Source: Lacticaseibacillus nasuensis JCM 17158
Lineage (GTDB): Bacteria > Bacillota > Bacilli > Lactobacillales > Lactobacillaceae
NCBI RefSeq assembly: GCF_001434705.1
Contig: NZ_AZDJ01000016.1
Coordinates: 38,140-102,139 of the forward strand
Direction: 5' to 3'
DNA: 64,000 bases
Position 1 is the first letter of the stretch. Every line of letters starts with the position of its first letter. Below are positions 51,182 through 59,594 of this stretch, one piece after another. The notes beneath the pieces are model-generated. The model did not search any database. It was not told the DNA's origin and saw nothing but the letters and a program-made list of their open reading frames with translations. The position numbers were made by a program, and so were the translations under genes.

Positions 51182-52054
51182 ATGGAAGAAACCACGACGA
51201 ATCAGTACCCTAAGGCTGGGACTGCGGCACCGGAGCAACTGACCAACCGCGATGTCAGCAAGGCCTACCTGCGCTGGCACTTCGCCAACGAAATTCCCCA
51301 TTCCTTTGAACGTTACCTGGCGGCGGCCTTGCTGTATGGCATGATGCCGGTGCTGAAAAAACTTTACAAGGATCCGGATCGCCTGCGCGCCGCCTACCAG
51401 CGCCAGCTGTTGTTCTTCAACACCCAGCTGACTTGGGGCGGCGGGATCATCACGGGCTTGATGTCCTCGATGGAATCCGAACGCGCCAAGGAAGAATACG
51501 AGCACCAACCGATTTCGATGACCGACGACTTGATGTACAACACCAAGGCCGGGCTGATGGGCGCGTTAGCCGGCATTGGGGATGCTATCGACTCCGGGAC
51601 CATTCAATACATTTTCATCGCCATTGCCTTACCATGGGCCCAACAAGGCTCCGCGTTAGGCGCCTTGTTCCCGTTCATCTGCTTTGCCACTTACCAAGCG
51701 GCGATTGGCCTGTTCTTTGCCCGCCAAGGCTTCAAGATGGGCCGCAACGCCACTAGCCTGATGGCCAGCTCCGGCGTCCAAAACGCCATCGAAATGTTGA
51801 GTATCCTCGGGATGTTCATGATGGGGATCATCGCCGGTTCGTACGTCACGGTGAACTCGAGTCTGAAGTTCACCATTTCCGGCAAGAAATTCGTCGTTCA
51901 AGACATTCTCGACCAAGTGCTGCCAGGCATTTTGCCACTGGCTACCGTCATGGGCGTGTACCTGTACTTCGTGAAGAAGGGCTTGAAGGTCACCCGGGCG
52001 CTGTTGTGGCTAACCTTGATTCTGGTCGTCTTGGCTGCTGTGAAGATTTTATAA
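51182..52054 (+). CDS. mannose-class PTS enzyme IID
   Basis: This 290-residue membrane protein contains the IID hallmarks. LRWHFANEIPHSFERYLAAALLYGMMPVLKKLY (key parts HSFERYLA, GMMPVL) lies near the N-terminus, NTQLTWGGGIITGLMSSME in the centre, then GLMGALAGIGDAIDSGTIQYI and a C-terminal helix LYFVKKGLKVT. I chose the ATG at 51182, which follows GGAAGGAGG; the longer frame overlaps the IIC end. It works as a complex with IIC and the cytoplasmic IIA/IIB. Confidence 0.93.
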   Translation: MEETTTNQYPKAGTAAPEQLTNRDVSKAYLRWHFANEIPHSFERYLAAALLYGMMPVLKKLYKDPDRLRAAYQRQLLFFNTQLTWGGGIITGLMSSMESERAKEEYEHQPISMTDDLMYNTKAGLMGALAGIGDAIDSGTIQYIFIAIALPWAQQGSALGALFPFICFATYQAAIGLFFARQGFKMGRNATSLMASSGVQNAIEMLSILGMFMMGIIAGSYVTVNSSLKFTISGKKFVVQDILDQVLPGILPLATVMGVYLYFVKKGLKVTRALLWLTLILVVLAAVKIL

Positions 52055-52069
52055 AAGGAGGGATCACCT

Positions 52070-52573
52070 ATGGGCGTTGTTAATCTGGCCCGAGTTGACC
52101 AGCGGCTGATTCACGGCCAGGTCATGCTCACCTTGTCCAAGCGTGCCGGGGTCAATTCGTTGTTCGTCGTGGACGACGCGGTGGCGCAAGACAAGTTTAT
52201 GAAGAATCTGTACAAAAGCGCCGGCGCCCGCACCGGGCAGAAAACCATCGTGATGACGGAGGAGAAGTGCAAGTATTACTGGGACGAGTTCAAGTTCAAG
52301 GAATACAGCTGTATTCTCATCACCAAGACGATCCGCACCATTTATGACTTGGTGACCTATGGCATCCCGATGCAGGAGCTGAACATTGGCGGCATCGCCC
52401 AACAGGCGCCCACCGATATCATGGCCAACAAGGCGGTGTACCTGAACCTGGCCGACGCGAAGTTGCTCAAGGACCTCAACGAGAATCACGGGGTCAGCGA
52501 CATATACTTCCAGTCGACCCCGGCCGCCCCGAAAACGGAACTGAAAAGTGTGTTAGCCAAGTTCGAGTTGTAA
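52070..52573 (+). CDS. mannose-class PTS enzyme IIB
   Basis: This 167-residue cytoplasmic protein has the phosphorylation-site His in ARVDQRLIHGQVM (His near residue 15), the conserved signature of the IIB-Man class. The remaining fold (SLFVVDDAVAQDKFMKNLY; ELNIGGIA) and length are typical. It transfers phosphate from IIA to the incoming sugar at IIC/IID. AAAGGAGG precedes the ATG at 52070. Confidence 0.93.
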   Translation: MGVVNLARVDQRLIHGQVMLTLSKRAGVNSLFVVDDAVAQDKFMKNLYKSAGARTGQKTIVMTEEKCKYYWDEFKFKEYSCILITKTIRTIYDLVTYGIPMQELNIGGIAQQAPTDIMANKAVYLNLADAKLLKDLNENHGVSDIYFQSTPAAPKTELKSVLAKFEL

Positions 52574-52591
52574 TCCAGTGGAGGTAGAGGC

Positions 52592-53485
52592 ATGGAACAA
52601 GTGGCACCGCAAGGCTTGATGGATTGGTACATTCGCTATACCACCGTCTTTCGCAAGCGCAATACGCATAAGCAAAAGGGACTGTTCCTGAAGAGTCTCG
52701 AAGCGGACATCCGCGGGTTTCGCAGCGACGTGGCCGTGGACGACTTCAAGTTGCACGAAAAAGACCCCTACGTGTACCGCAACTTGTACGTCGGGGACAT
52801 GCACCGGGCCAACACGGTGATTTGCACGTATTACGACACGCCGACAACCGTTTGGCGGCCGTATCGCTACTTTGACGTGGCGCAACATGCCAAAACTGCC
52901 ACCGCCTGGATTGCCTTGAGCAGCTTCATTTACATCGCGCTGGGCTTTGCCTTTACCGCCTTGGTCGGGATTCCCGTGTTGAGCCACGGCCCGCTGTTGG
53001 CACTGTGGCCAATCGTGACCATCCTCGCCTACATCCCGTACTTTCTGATTATGGGCCAGGTGACGCGCGGCTGGCCGACGCGCCACACGCTGGTTCAAAA
53101 TACCTCCAGCGTGCTGGCGTTGCTCGACGCCGCTCAGCACCAGACCCATCCTAGCGTGGCCTTCGCCTTCCTCGACGGCGGGGCGGCCAACGAAGCGGGC
53201 TTAGCGCGCCTGTTGCGCCGGAAAAAAGGCGAGGCAACGGTGTACACCGTGGAAAATATCGGGGCCGCCGGTGAACTGTACGCCGTGGGCGCCAACGAAC
53301 GTCGCGTGGCGCGGGCCCAAGGCTTCACCCCGGTAAACCAGGCAGGTGACCCGCGCGTGGTGCACCTGATCAGCGCCACGCGCAGTGACCAAGGCTTCGA
53401 GTTGACCCCGGCCGCGTTGAAAGCCCGGCAGTTGAACGACGCCAACATGGAAGTGCTGGCGACCTTTGTAGAAAGTTTGAGGTGA
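52592..53485 (+). CDS. PTS-associated membrane protein with a degenerate M28-peptidase-like fold
   Basis: I do not know a named family for this 297-residue protein. It has two transmembrane helices (about 108-160: AWIALSSFIYIALGFAFTALVG; LLALWPIVTILAYIPYFLIM) inserted in a soluble domain. The soluble parts follow the order of an M28 aminopeptidase, but ligand positions appear changed. TYYDTP stands where HxDTP is usual, QNTSSVLALLDAA for DNASGVAALLEAA, FLDGGAANEAG for an EE motif and VENIG for NLDMVG. It is probably a non-catalytic partner of the PTS. It lies between IIB and IIA with a GTGGAGG site. Confidence 0.55.
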   Translation: MEQVAPQGLMDWYIRYTTVFRKRNTHKQKGLFLKSLEADIRGFRSDVAVDDFKLHEKDPYVYRNLYVGDMHRANTVICTYYDTPTTVWRPYRYFDVAQHAKTATAWIALSSFIYIALGFAFTALVGIPVLSHGPLLALWPIVTILAYIPYFLIMGQVTRGWPTRHTLVQNTSSVLALLDAAQHQTHPSVAFAFLDGGAANEAGLARLLRRKKGEATVYTVENIGAAGELYAVGANERRVARAQGFTPVNQAGDPRVVHLISATRSDQGFELTPAALKARQLNDANMEVLATFVESLR

Positions 53486-53489
53486 CAAG

Positions 53490-53930
53490 ATGTTAGGATT
53501 CGTCGTAGCCACCCACGGCAGCATGAGCGACGGCATCATCGATGCGGCCAAGCTCATCGTCGGGGAGGTCCAAAATACCGCGACGGTGAACCTCGTCCTC
53601 GGTGATGATATCGAGGCGCTAAACGAACAAATCAGTACCGCCATCACCACCGTTGACCAAGGTGAAGGGGTGATTGTGTTCGTCGATTTATTCGGCGCCA
53701 GCCCCTATAACCAGTCGACCATTGCCATCAACGCCTTGCCGGAGTCGCAGCGCGACCGCGTGGCGTTGATCACCGGCGTGAACCTGCCGATGTTTATCGA
53801 GGCCATCAACCAACAGCTGATCGGCGCCGACCTCGACACCGCCGTCGACAACGCGCTGGAGCAAGGCGGCGAAGGGGTCACCTTGTGGGCCAACGAGCCG
53901 CCGAGCGAAGACGAGGAAGACGATTTTTAG
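53490..53930 (+). CDS. mannose-class PTS enzyme IIA
   Basis: This 146-residue cytoplasmic protein has the IIA-Man phosphorylation His in FVVATHGSMSDGI (His 9), GEGVIVFVDLFGASPYNQS and ALITGVNLPMFIEAI. The C-terminus carries an acidic tail SEDEEDDF, similar in character to the tail of the IIC protein in the same operon. It takes phosphate from HPr and passes it to IIB. It ends the operon, followed by a terminator. Confidence 0.92.
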   Translation: MLGFVVATHGSMSDGIIDAAKLIVGEVQNTATVNLVLGDDIEALNEQISTAITTVDQGEGVIVFVDLFGASPYNQSTIAINALPESQRDRVALITGVNLPMFIEAINQQLIGADLDTAVDNALEQGGEGVTLWANEPPSEDEEDDF

Positions 53931-53938
53931 GTCACCAC

Positions 53939-53971
53939 AGGGACTGTGACGAAAGCCACAGTCCCTTTTTG
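53939..53971 (+). terminator. terminator of the PTS operon
   Basis: AGGGACTGTG/CACAGTCCCT arms with an 8-base loop followed by TTTTT. Confidence 0.88.
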
Positions 53972-54124
53972 CGTACCCGAATATTCCAGTGATGTTACGT
54001 GCCAAAAGGCCGGCATCGAGCTGATAGCTACACCAGCCACTTGGTCCAAAGTGCGGACCCAGCGTCTGGTTAGGCTATCCGTCGATGCCAACCCGCCTTT
54101 TGTCACTGCCCCTTGTTTTGCCCA
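53972..54124. other. 153-base gap without recognised features
   Basis: The stretch lies between convergent transcripts that each have their own terminator. I see no gene, RNA or repeat in it. Confidence 0.4.
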
Positions 54125-54152
54125 CAAAAATGGCGGCAGCTTGCGCTGCCGC
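54125..54152 (-). terminator. terminator of the 6-phosphogluconate dehydrogenase gene
   Basis: On the minus strand GCGGCAG/CTGCCGC arms with a 6-base loop followed by CATTTTTG. Confidence 0.8.
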
Positions 54153-54159
54153 CGAGGGA

Positions 54160-55056
54160 TTATTGTTTCACCATTTCATGCCCGCCAAACCCATTCCGCA
54201 GCGCCGACACCACCTTGCCGGTCATCGTGTCGGTTTGCTCGGAGCGGTAGCGCATCATCAGCGCCGAGCTGATCACCGGCGTCGGCACGTGCAGGCGAAT
54301 CGCCTCTTCCACCGTCCAGGCGCCTTCGCCGGAGGAGTTCATCACGCCCTTGATGGCAGAGAGCTCTGGGTCTTGTTCAAAGGCCGCCTGCGCCAGTTCC
54401 ATGAGCCAGCTGCGGATGACGGAGCCGTGGTCCCACATCTTGGCCACCGCGGCGTTGTCGTAGGTGTAGTCGCTGTGGCTCAAGACGTCGAAGCCTTCGC
54501 CGATGGCCTGCATCATGCCGTATTCGATGCCGTTATGCACCATCTTGAGGTAGTGGCCGGAGCCGGGCTTGCCGGTAAACAGGTAGCCGTCCGGTTGGGC
54601 CACGGCTTGAAACAGCGGCTCGATGGTCGGCCAGGTCGCCGCGTCGCCGCCAATCATGAAGTTGCCGTCGTGCCGCGCGCCGCTTTGCCCGCCGGAGGTG
54701 CCGCAATCAAAGAAGTGGATGCCAGCCTCGGCCAGCGCCGCGTGGCGGTTTACGGAGTCGCGGTAATAGGAGTTGCCGCCGTCGATCACGATGTCGCCGG
54801 CGCTAAGTAACTGGCCCAGCGTCTCTAGCGTCGCTTGGGTCGGCTTGCCCGCCGGCACCATCACCCAGACGATTTTCGGGCTTGGTAACGCGGCGACTAA
54901 CGCCGGCAGGTCGGCGGCCGCGCTGGCCCCATAGGTCGTGGCCTCGGTGCGCGCGTCAGCGTTCAGGTCGTTAGCCACGACGTCTATGTCGTGGTCGCGC
55001 AGGTTTTGCAGCAGGTTCATGCCCATTTTGCCCAGGCCAATCAAGCCGATTTTCAT
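54160..55056 (-). CDS. gnd: 6-phosphogluconate dehydrogenase, short (NAD-type) form
   Basis: This 298-residue enzyme oxidatively decarboxylates 6-phosphogluconate to ribulose-5-phosphate. It shows the Rossmann motif GLIGLGKMGMNLLQNL, the substrate block GGNSYYRDS and GTSGGQSGA, and the catalytic Lys region KMVHNGIEYGMMQ. At about 300 residues it belongs to the short YqeC/GndA-like group rather than the 470-residue type. The ATG at 55056 follows AGGATGATC with a strong promoter upstream. It is divergent from an RpiR regulator. Confidence 0.93.
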   Translation of the reverse strand: MKIGLIGLGKMGMNLLQNLRDHDIDVVANDLNADARTEATTYGASAAADLPALVAALPSPKIVWVMVPAGKPTQATLETLGQLLSAGDIVIDGGNSYYRDSVNRHAALAEAGIHFFDCGTSGGQSGARHDGNFMIGGDAATWPTIEPLFQAVAQPDGYLFTGKPGSGHYLKMVHNGIEYGMMQAIGEGFDVLSHSDYTYDNAAVAKMWDHGSVIRSWLMELAQAAFEQDPELSAIKGVMNSSGEGAWTVEEAIRLHVPTPVISSALMMRYRSEQTDTMTGKVVSALRNGFGGHEMVKQ

Positions 55057-55099
55057 GTGATCATCCTCCGTGATGTAAAAAGTTTTCGTCTACAAGATG

Positions 55100-55128
55100 A
55101 TTATATGAAAATATTTGACGTTTGTCCA
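55100..55128 (-). promoter_or_regulatory. promoter of the 6-phosphogluconate dehydrogenase gene
   Basis: TGGACA (55128-55123), a 17-base spacer and TATAAT (55105-55100) on the minus strand. Confidence 0.8.
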
Positions 55129-55132
55129 CCGT

Positions 55133-55161
55133 TTGCGTGTAAATTTTTTACATGGTAGACT
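55133..55161 (+). promoter_or_regulatory. promoter of the second RpiR gene with an embedded inverted repeat
   Basis: TTGCGT (55133-55138), 17 bases, TAGACT (55156-55161). A perfect inverted repeat TGTAAA-TTT-TTTACA (55138-55152) fills the spacer, well placed for autoregulation by the RpiR protein. A related TGTAAAAAG lies at 55074-55082 in the gnd leader. Confidence 0.6.
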
Positions 55162-55194
55162 GACGGCAACAAGCATCAGGGAGGACAGGCAGTC

Positions 55195-56037
55195 ATGGAT
55201 AATTTCGCCGCGCGGTTACAGATGAATCGGGAGCGCTTGAGCGTCAAGGAGTTGCAGCTGGCGGCATTCCTCCAGGCCCACCAGCAGCGCGCCAGCAGCT
55301 TGACGATCTCGGCACTAAGCACCGCCGCCGGGGTGTCGACCGCCACCGTGTCGCGGTTTGCCAAGAATCTCGGTTACGTCAACTACGCGGGCTTGCGGGT
55401 GGCGCTGGGCCAGGCGCCGGTGAACGGGGCCAGCCTGTTTGAGGAAATCGACCCCGGCGAATCGCCGCTGGCCATGGCGGATAAGGTGTTCGCCGCCAAC
55501 ATCAACGCCTTACAGGCCACGGTGAACTCGCTAGACGCCACCAGTTTGGCCACGGCGGTGGACCTGTTGCTCGGCGCGCGGTTCATCGACTTGTACGGCC
55601 TTGGCGGTAGCAACATCGTCGCCTTAGACGGGTACCACAAGTTTCTGCGCACGCCGCTAGAGGTGCGCTACGCCGCGGACTACCACATGCAGTTGATGGC
55701 CGCCACACGCTTGACCAAGCGCGACGTGGCCGTGTTGATCTCCCACACCGGGGAGGACAAGGACGCCTTGGCGCTGGCGCAGATTTGCCACGACCGCGGC
55801 GCCAAGCTCATCGTCATCACGGGCAGCGCCCATTCCGCCTTGGCCAAGCTCGCCAACGTCTTGCTGGTCAGTGTTGCGGAGGAAACGGCTTACCGCTCCG
55901 AGGCCTTGCACGCGATGATTGCCCAAATCACGCTGGTCGACATGTTATTCACGCTGACCTCGGTGCGCACCGGCCAACAAGGCGCGAAGGTGCTGGCGGC
56001 GATGCGCGACACCATCGGCCAAACGCGGCAACGCTAA
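55195..56037 (+). CDS. MurR/RpiR-family transcriptional regulator (second)
   Basis: This 280-residue protein has an N-terminal RpiR helix-turn-helix (LTISALSTAAGVSTATVSRFAKNLGYVNYAGLR in part). A SIS domain follows (FIDLYGLGGSNIVALDGYHKFLRTP; VLISHTGEDKDALALAQ). It is divergent from gnd and probably senses a sugar-acid phosphate. It resembles the regulator at 47036-47905 in the GGSxxVAxDxYHKFLRT stretch, so the two regulons may respond to related ligands. The ATG at 55195 follows GGGAGGA. Confidence 0.93.
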   Translation: MDNFAARLQMNRERLSVKELQLAAFLQAHQQRASSLTISALSTAAGVSTATVSRFAKNLGYVNYAGLRVALGQAPVNGASLFEEIDPGESPLAMADKVFAANINALQATVNSLDATSLATAVDLLLGARFIDLYGLGGSNIVALDGYHKFLRTPLEVRYAADYHMQLMAATRLTKRDVAVLISHTGEDKDALALAQICHDRGAKLIVITGSAHSALAKLANVLLVSVAEETAYRSEALHAMIAQITLVDMLFTLTSVRTGQQGAKVLAAMRDTIGQTRQR

Positions 56038-56064
56038 GCTTTCTCATCATTTTGGAGCACAGAA

Positions 56065-56098
56065 ACGCCGGTTTAACTGTAAACCGGCGTCTTTTTTT
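56065..56098 (+). terminator. terminator of the second RpiR gene
   Basis: Perfect 11-bp arms ACGCCGGTTTA/TAAACCGGCGT with a 4-base loop followed by CTTTTTTT. Confidence 0.9.
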
Positions 56099-56254
56099 GT
56101 CAAAAAATTAGAGAACATTCGATATGTTTCCTTCCTCACAAGCCACCATGATAATCTGACAATGTAGGCAAATATTATCGATTTTATTAGCCTAAGGGAG
56201 GCGATAGGCCAAGCGTAACTCAGCAACGGCACCAGTTTTGAAGGGAGAAAGCCC
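56099..56254 (+). promoter_or_regulatory. 156-base leader of the pilus operon
   Basis: An AT-rich stretch upstream of the pilus genes. A possible -10 TATTAT (56173-56178) lacks a good -35, and no other promoter stands out. GAAGGGAGAAA at about 56239 is the ribosome site for the first pilin. Confidence 0.3.
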
Positions 56255-59200
56255 ATGACACGACGCATCATGCACGGACTGATGATTCTCGTGCTACTAT
56301 TCACACAATTTCAAGCGCTGGTTGGCATTCGCCCGGCCAGCGCGGCCACCACCCCTGTCGTTGCCAGCTTGAAGGTGCTCGATCAACCCGGCCTCACCGC
56401 CACGTTGACCGGTCGTGAAACCGACGCCGGCATCGACTGGACGCTCAGCTACACGAAAACCGCCACCGGCACGCCGCGGGCGCTGAAGGTGAAGGCGACG
56501 GTGCCGGACCAGGCCGCGCCGCTAACGCCGAGCACGGCCCCGGGGTTTGCCCCAGTGGCGGCCACGGCCGATGCCGGCTGGTGGATCGAAGCCGAATTCG
56601 GCGACACCAGCGGCGGTGAGCTCAAATACCGGACCGCCAAGACGGCGCGAAGCTTGCAAGTGACGGTGCAGGTGAACACCCAGGCGGAAGCCGGCGAACA
56701 AGTCGACACCTTGCCGGCGGCGTTAGCGGGTCCGCACACGTTGACGCTGCCGACGCCGGCACCAGAGCCGGCGCCGACGGAGTCCAAGGCGCCCGCGCCG
56801 ACAACGGCGCCAAAGCCGGCGCAACAAGCGAAGGCTGCCCTGGCGCTTAACCCCGGCGAGACCAAACGCTGGTCCAACACCGGGGACACCACGGATGAGT
56901 TTAAGACGGTTAAGTACGATGTCGATCCTGCCACCGGGGCGCAGACCCTGACGATTGGCTTGTTGTTCCGCGGGGCCGACACCCATAAGGCCGAGATCAC
57001 CCTGCCGCGTGAGTGGCAACTCCAGACCATTAGCGGGGCATCGGGCGTCTCCGGTGAAACCGACGCCAACGGGGTGACTCGGGTTTCCTTCGAGGACTGG
57101 TGGGCCGCTCCGAAGCTCACCTTTAGCACAACGAAGCCCGCCGACGGGACGGCGCCGGTGATTGGCGAGATTGAAAGTGACCGACAAACCGTTGCGTTAG
57201 ACCTCCTACTGGAATCCGGCGTCTCTAGAATCACCAAGCCGGAAATGGCTGCGCCGGTCAAGGGTTACGATCTCTTGCTGACCCAAGACGCGCGCGCCGA
57301 GCTGAAGACGGAGGTCGTGAAACTAAACGGTGAGGCGTGGCCAGCCACCGCCAACATCCAGTTGGCGGAGAAAGGCGCCACCCCGCGGGCCAGTTATAGC
57401 TCCGAGGCAATCATGAAAAGCAGCACCTCGACGTTTTACGTGGAAGGCTCGAGCTCTCGGGCGGTGATTTTTCCAAATGTGGCCACCGCCAGTGATTCGC
57501 GCCTCATCATCGACTACGACTGGGTGGGTTACATCAAGGACGCCGCTGGTAACGCCATTCCGATTGGCGCCTACGTAGAAGTCGACCAGTTCAAGTACCG
57601 CGATGCCGACTGGCGGAATGGGGGGAGCCCCAACCCGAAGATGGGGTTTGACGTTTCCAACAACTTCTATTCGGGGATGACCTTGGCCAACATTCGGAGT
57701 TTCGACTGGGACGTGACCTTCTACGTCGTCGACAATGGCGTCAAGCGCGCCGTCGACTTTGTTCAACCCGACGACGATGAAGCCGCGGTGAGTGACCGGC
57801 CGCTGTTGACGTTTACGTCACTGAACCCCGGCGAATTCGTGAAGTCCCATGCCGATGCCTACGCTCATTACAAACCCGGGTCGGTGGCCAAACTCGGCTT
57901 CGGGCCGGACAACACCCCGGTGCTGTCCAATCCAGCCCAGTTCAACGGCATCAAGGACTCGACCAACCCTGAAATCAGCGACGTCTACACCGCCGTGGCG
58001 TTCGGGTACTGGCCAAACATCACGGGCCTGCCGAGTGTGGCGGGGCTGGGTGCCGACAAGTGGCACGACTGGCTGGGGTCGAGTACCTTCGGCCGCGGCG
58101 CCGTCAGTTTCAACCTGACGGGGACAAGCTTCAAGTATACCCGCGGGACCTACGCGGAGGCTGGCACGACCTGGCTGGCCAACGCCAGTGGCGCCAACCG
58201 CTTCGATATTCCTACCAGCGTGGTGACCAACAAGTCTGTCACAGCCAACCCGAATGCCGGCGGCGGCGACAAAACGGTCGTCGATCGGGCCAAAGCCAGC
58301 GACCAGGACCCAATGACGTTTACCCCCAACGAATTAGACGGCGAAAACATCAACGACTTTTACGATGGGGCCAAGCCGCTGTACTACTACATCAACCAGG
58401 AGTTGTATAGCCTGACTTCGCAGGTGATCATGCGGCCGAACCAGATTGAAATCAGCGACCTATTGCCGGCCGGCATTGACCTGAAGAACGGCAAAAACTC
58501 GGTCACGTTGTTTAACGCCCGCAAGGCGCTCAACGGTGGGCAGGACATCATTTCGGTGCCGGCTGGCCAGATCACGCTCCGCGAAGAAGCTGGGCGCACC
58601 CGCGTCATCGTGAAGTTGCTGCCGCAGCAAATCGATGAGCTGCGGTTTGAAGGGGGCTTCATGAGCCTGCGTCTGGACGTCAAGCTCACTGAGCGCCCAA
58701 GCGACTGGCCGAACCGCCTGACCATGAACAACCGGGCGACGGTGAAGATGTGGGACGTCGACAACGAGGTCGGTTATGACCGGCAAACCAACAACGTCAG
58801 CACTTGGATTCAAGAAACCACAGTCCCTGGCGTCGACGTGGCCTTCACCAAAACCGATGCCTTCGGGGTGGACTTGACCGGCGCCCAGTTCACGCTGACC
58901 GCCGGGCAAAGCTCGGTGAATTCGGTGGCGGATGGTAGCCAGATCCAATTCAAGGGCGTGACGCCAGGTGAGTACACGCTGGCGGAAACGCACGCCCCGA
59001 ATGGCTATGTCCTGCCAGAAGCAGGGATCAAGGTGACGGTGACGGCAGACAGCAAAATCGTCTGGCCGGCAGACTACGCCACGCCAGGCGAGGTCGCCAA
59101 CACGTTGAAACCGTTCAGTATCCGCCTGCGCAAAACCGGCGACGGCAAAGACCTTGGTGGCGCCAAGTTGCGCCTAGAGGGGCTCGATCATGACTTTGCC

Positions 59201-59593
59201 GCCACTGGCGTGACCAGTGCCGACGACGGGATTACCCGCTTTGACGGCAAGACGCTCCGCCCAGGGCGCTACCGCCTCACTGAACTCGAGGCCCCTAATG
59301 GCTTTAAGCTGATGGCGGGGCCGTTGACCTTCACCATCAACAACCGCGGGGAACTGGTCGACCTCGATTACTCGGCGACGGGATTGAAGGCCGACCAAAT
59401 CACCGTGACGACGCGGCTGATGGCAAATGACACGATGAACCAACTGAACATCGTCTTGGACAACAACAAGGACGATTTCGGTCTGCCAAGTACCGGCGGC
59501 TCCGGCTACTGGTGGCAACTGGCCATCGCCATGACGTTGATGTTGACGGCACTAGGGTATTGGTTTTACCGCTACGGCAAGGAGGTGGCCTAA
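56255..59593 (+). CDS. pilus tip/adhesin subunit (SpaC-like position), LPSTG protein
   Basis: This 1112-residue secreted protein opens with a signal peptide ending near RPASAATT. Large beta-rich adhesin regions follow. Two C-terminal Cna-B/SpaA-type domains have E-box motifs YTLAETHAPNGY (about 905) and YRLTELEAPNGF (about 1005), whose Glu promotes an intramolecular isopeptide bond. It ends with LPSTG, a helix and YRYGKEVA. Position and size match the tip pilin of spaCBA operons, but no von Willebrand A/MIDAS DxSxS motif is visible, so host ligand binding must differ. It is the first of four genes. Confidence 0.88.
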   Translation: MTRRIMHGLMILVLLFTQFQALVGIRPASAATTPVVASLKVLDQPGLTATLTGRETDAGIDWTLSYTKTATGTPRALKVKATVPDQAAPLTPSTAPGFAPVAATADAGWWIEAEFGDTSGGELKYRTAKTARSLQVTVQVNTQAEAGEQVDTLPAALAGPHTLTLPTPAPEPAPTESKAPAPTTAPKPAQQAKAALALNPGETKRWSNTGDTTDEFKTVKYDVDPATGAQTLTIGLLFRGADTHKAEITLPREWQLQTISGASGVSGETDANGVTRVSFEDWWAAPKLTFSTTKPADGTAPVIGEIESDRQTVALDLLLESGVSRITKPEMAAPVKGYDLLLTQDARAELKTEVVKLNGEAWPATANIQLAEKGATPRASYSSEAIMKSSTSTFYVEGSSSRAVIFPNVATASDSRLIIDYDWVGYIKDAAGNAIPIGAYVEVDQFKYRDADWRNGGSPNPKMGFDVSNNFYSGMTLANIRSFDWDVTFYVVDNGVKRAVDFVQPDDDEAAVSDRPLLTFTSLNPGEFVKSHADAYAHYKPGSVAKLGFGPDNTPVLSNPAQFNGIKDSTNPEISDVYTAVAFGYWPNITGLPSVAGLGADKWHDWLGSSTFGRGAVSFNLTGTSFKYTRGTYAEAGTTWLANASGANRFDIPTSVVTNKSVTANPNAGGGDKTVVDRAKASDQDPMTFTPNELDGENINDFYDGAKPLYYYINQELYSLTSQVIMRPNQIEISDLLPAGIDLKNGKNSVTLFNARKALNGGQDIISVPAGQITLREEAGRTRVIVKLLPQQIDELRFEGGFMSLRLDVKLTERPSDWPNRLTMNNRATVKMWDVDNEVGYDRQTNNVSTWIQETTVPGVDVAFTKTDAFGVDLTGAQFTLTAGQSSVNSVADGSQIQFKGVTPGEYTLAETHAPNGYVLPEAGIKVTVTADSKIVWPADYATPGEVANTLKPFSIRLRKTGDGKDLGGAKLRLEGLDHDFAATGVTSADDGITRFDGKTLRPGRYRLTELEAPNGFKLMAGPLTFTINNRGELVDLDYSATGLKADQITVTTRLMANDTMNQLNIVLDNNKDDFGLPSTGGSGYWWQLAIAMTLMLTALGYWFYRYGKEVA

Positions 59594-59594
59594 C

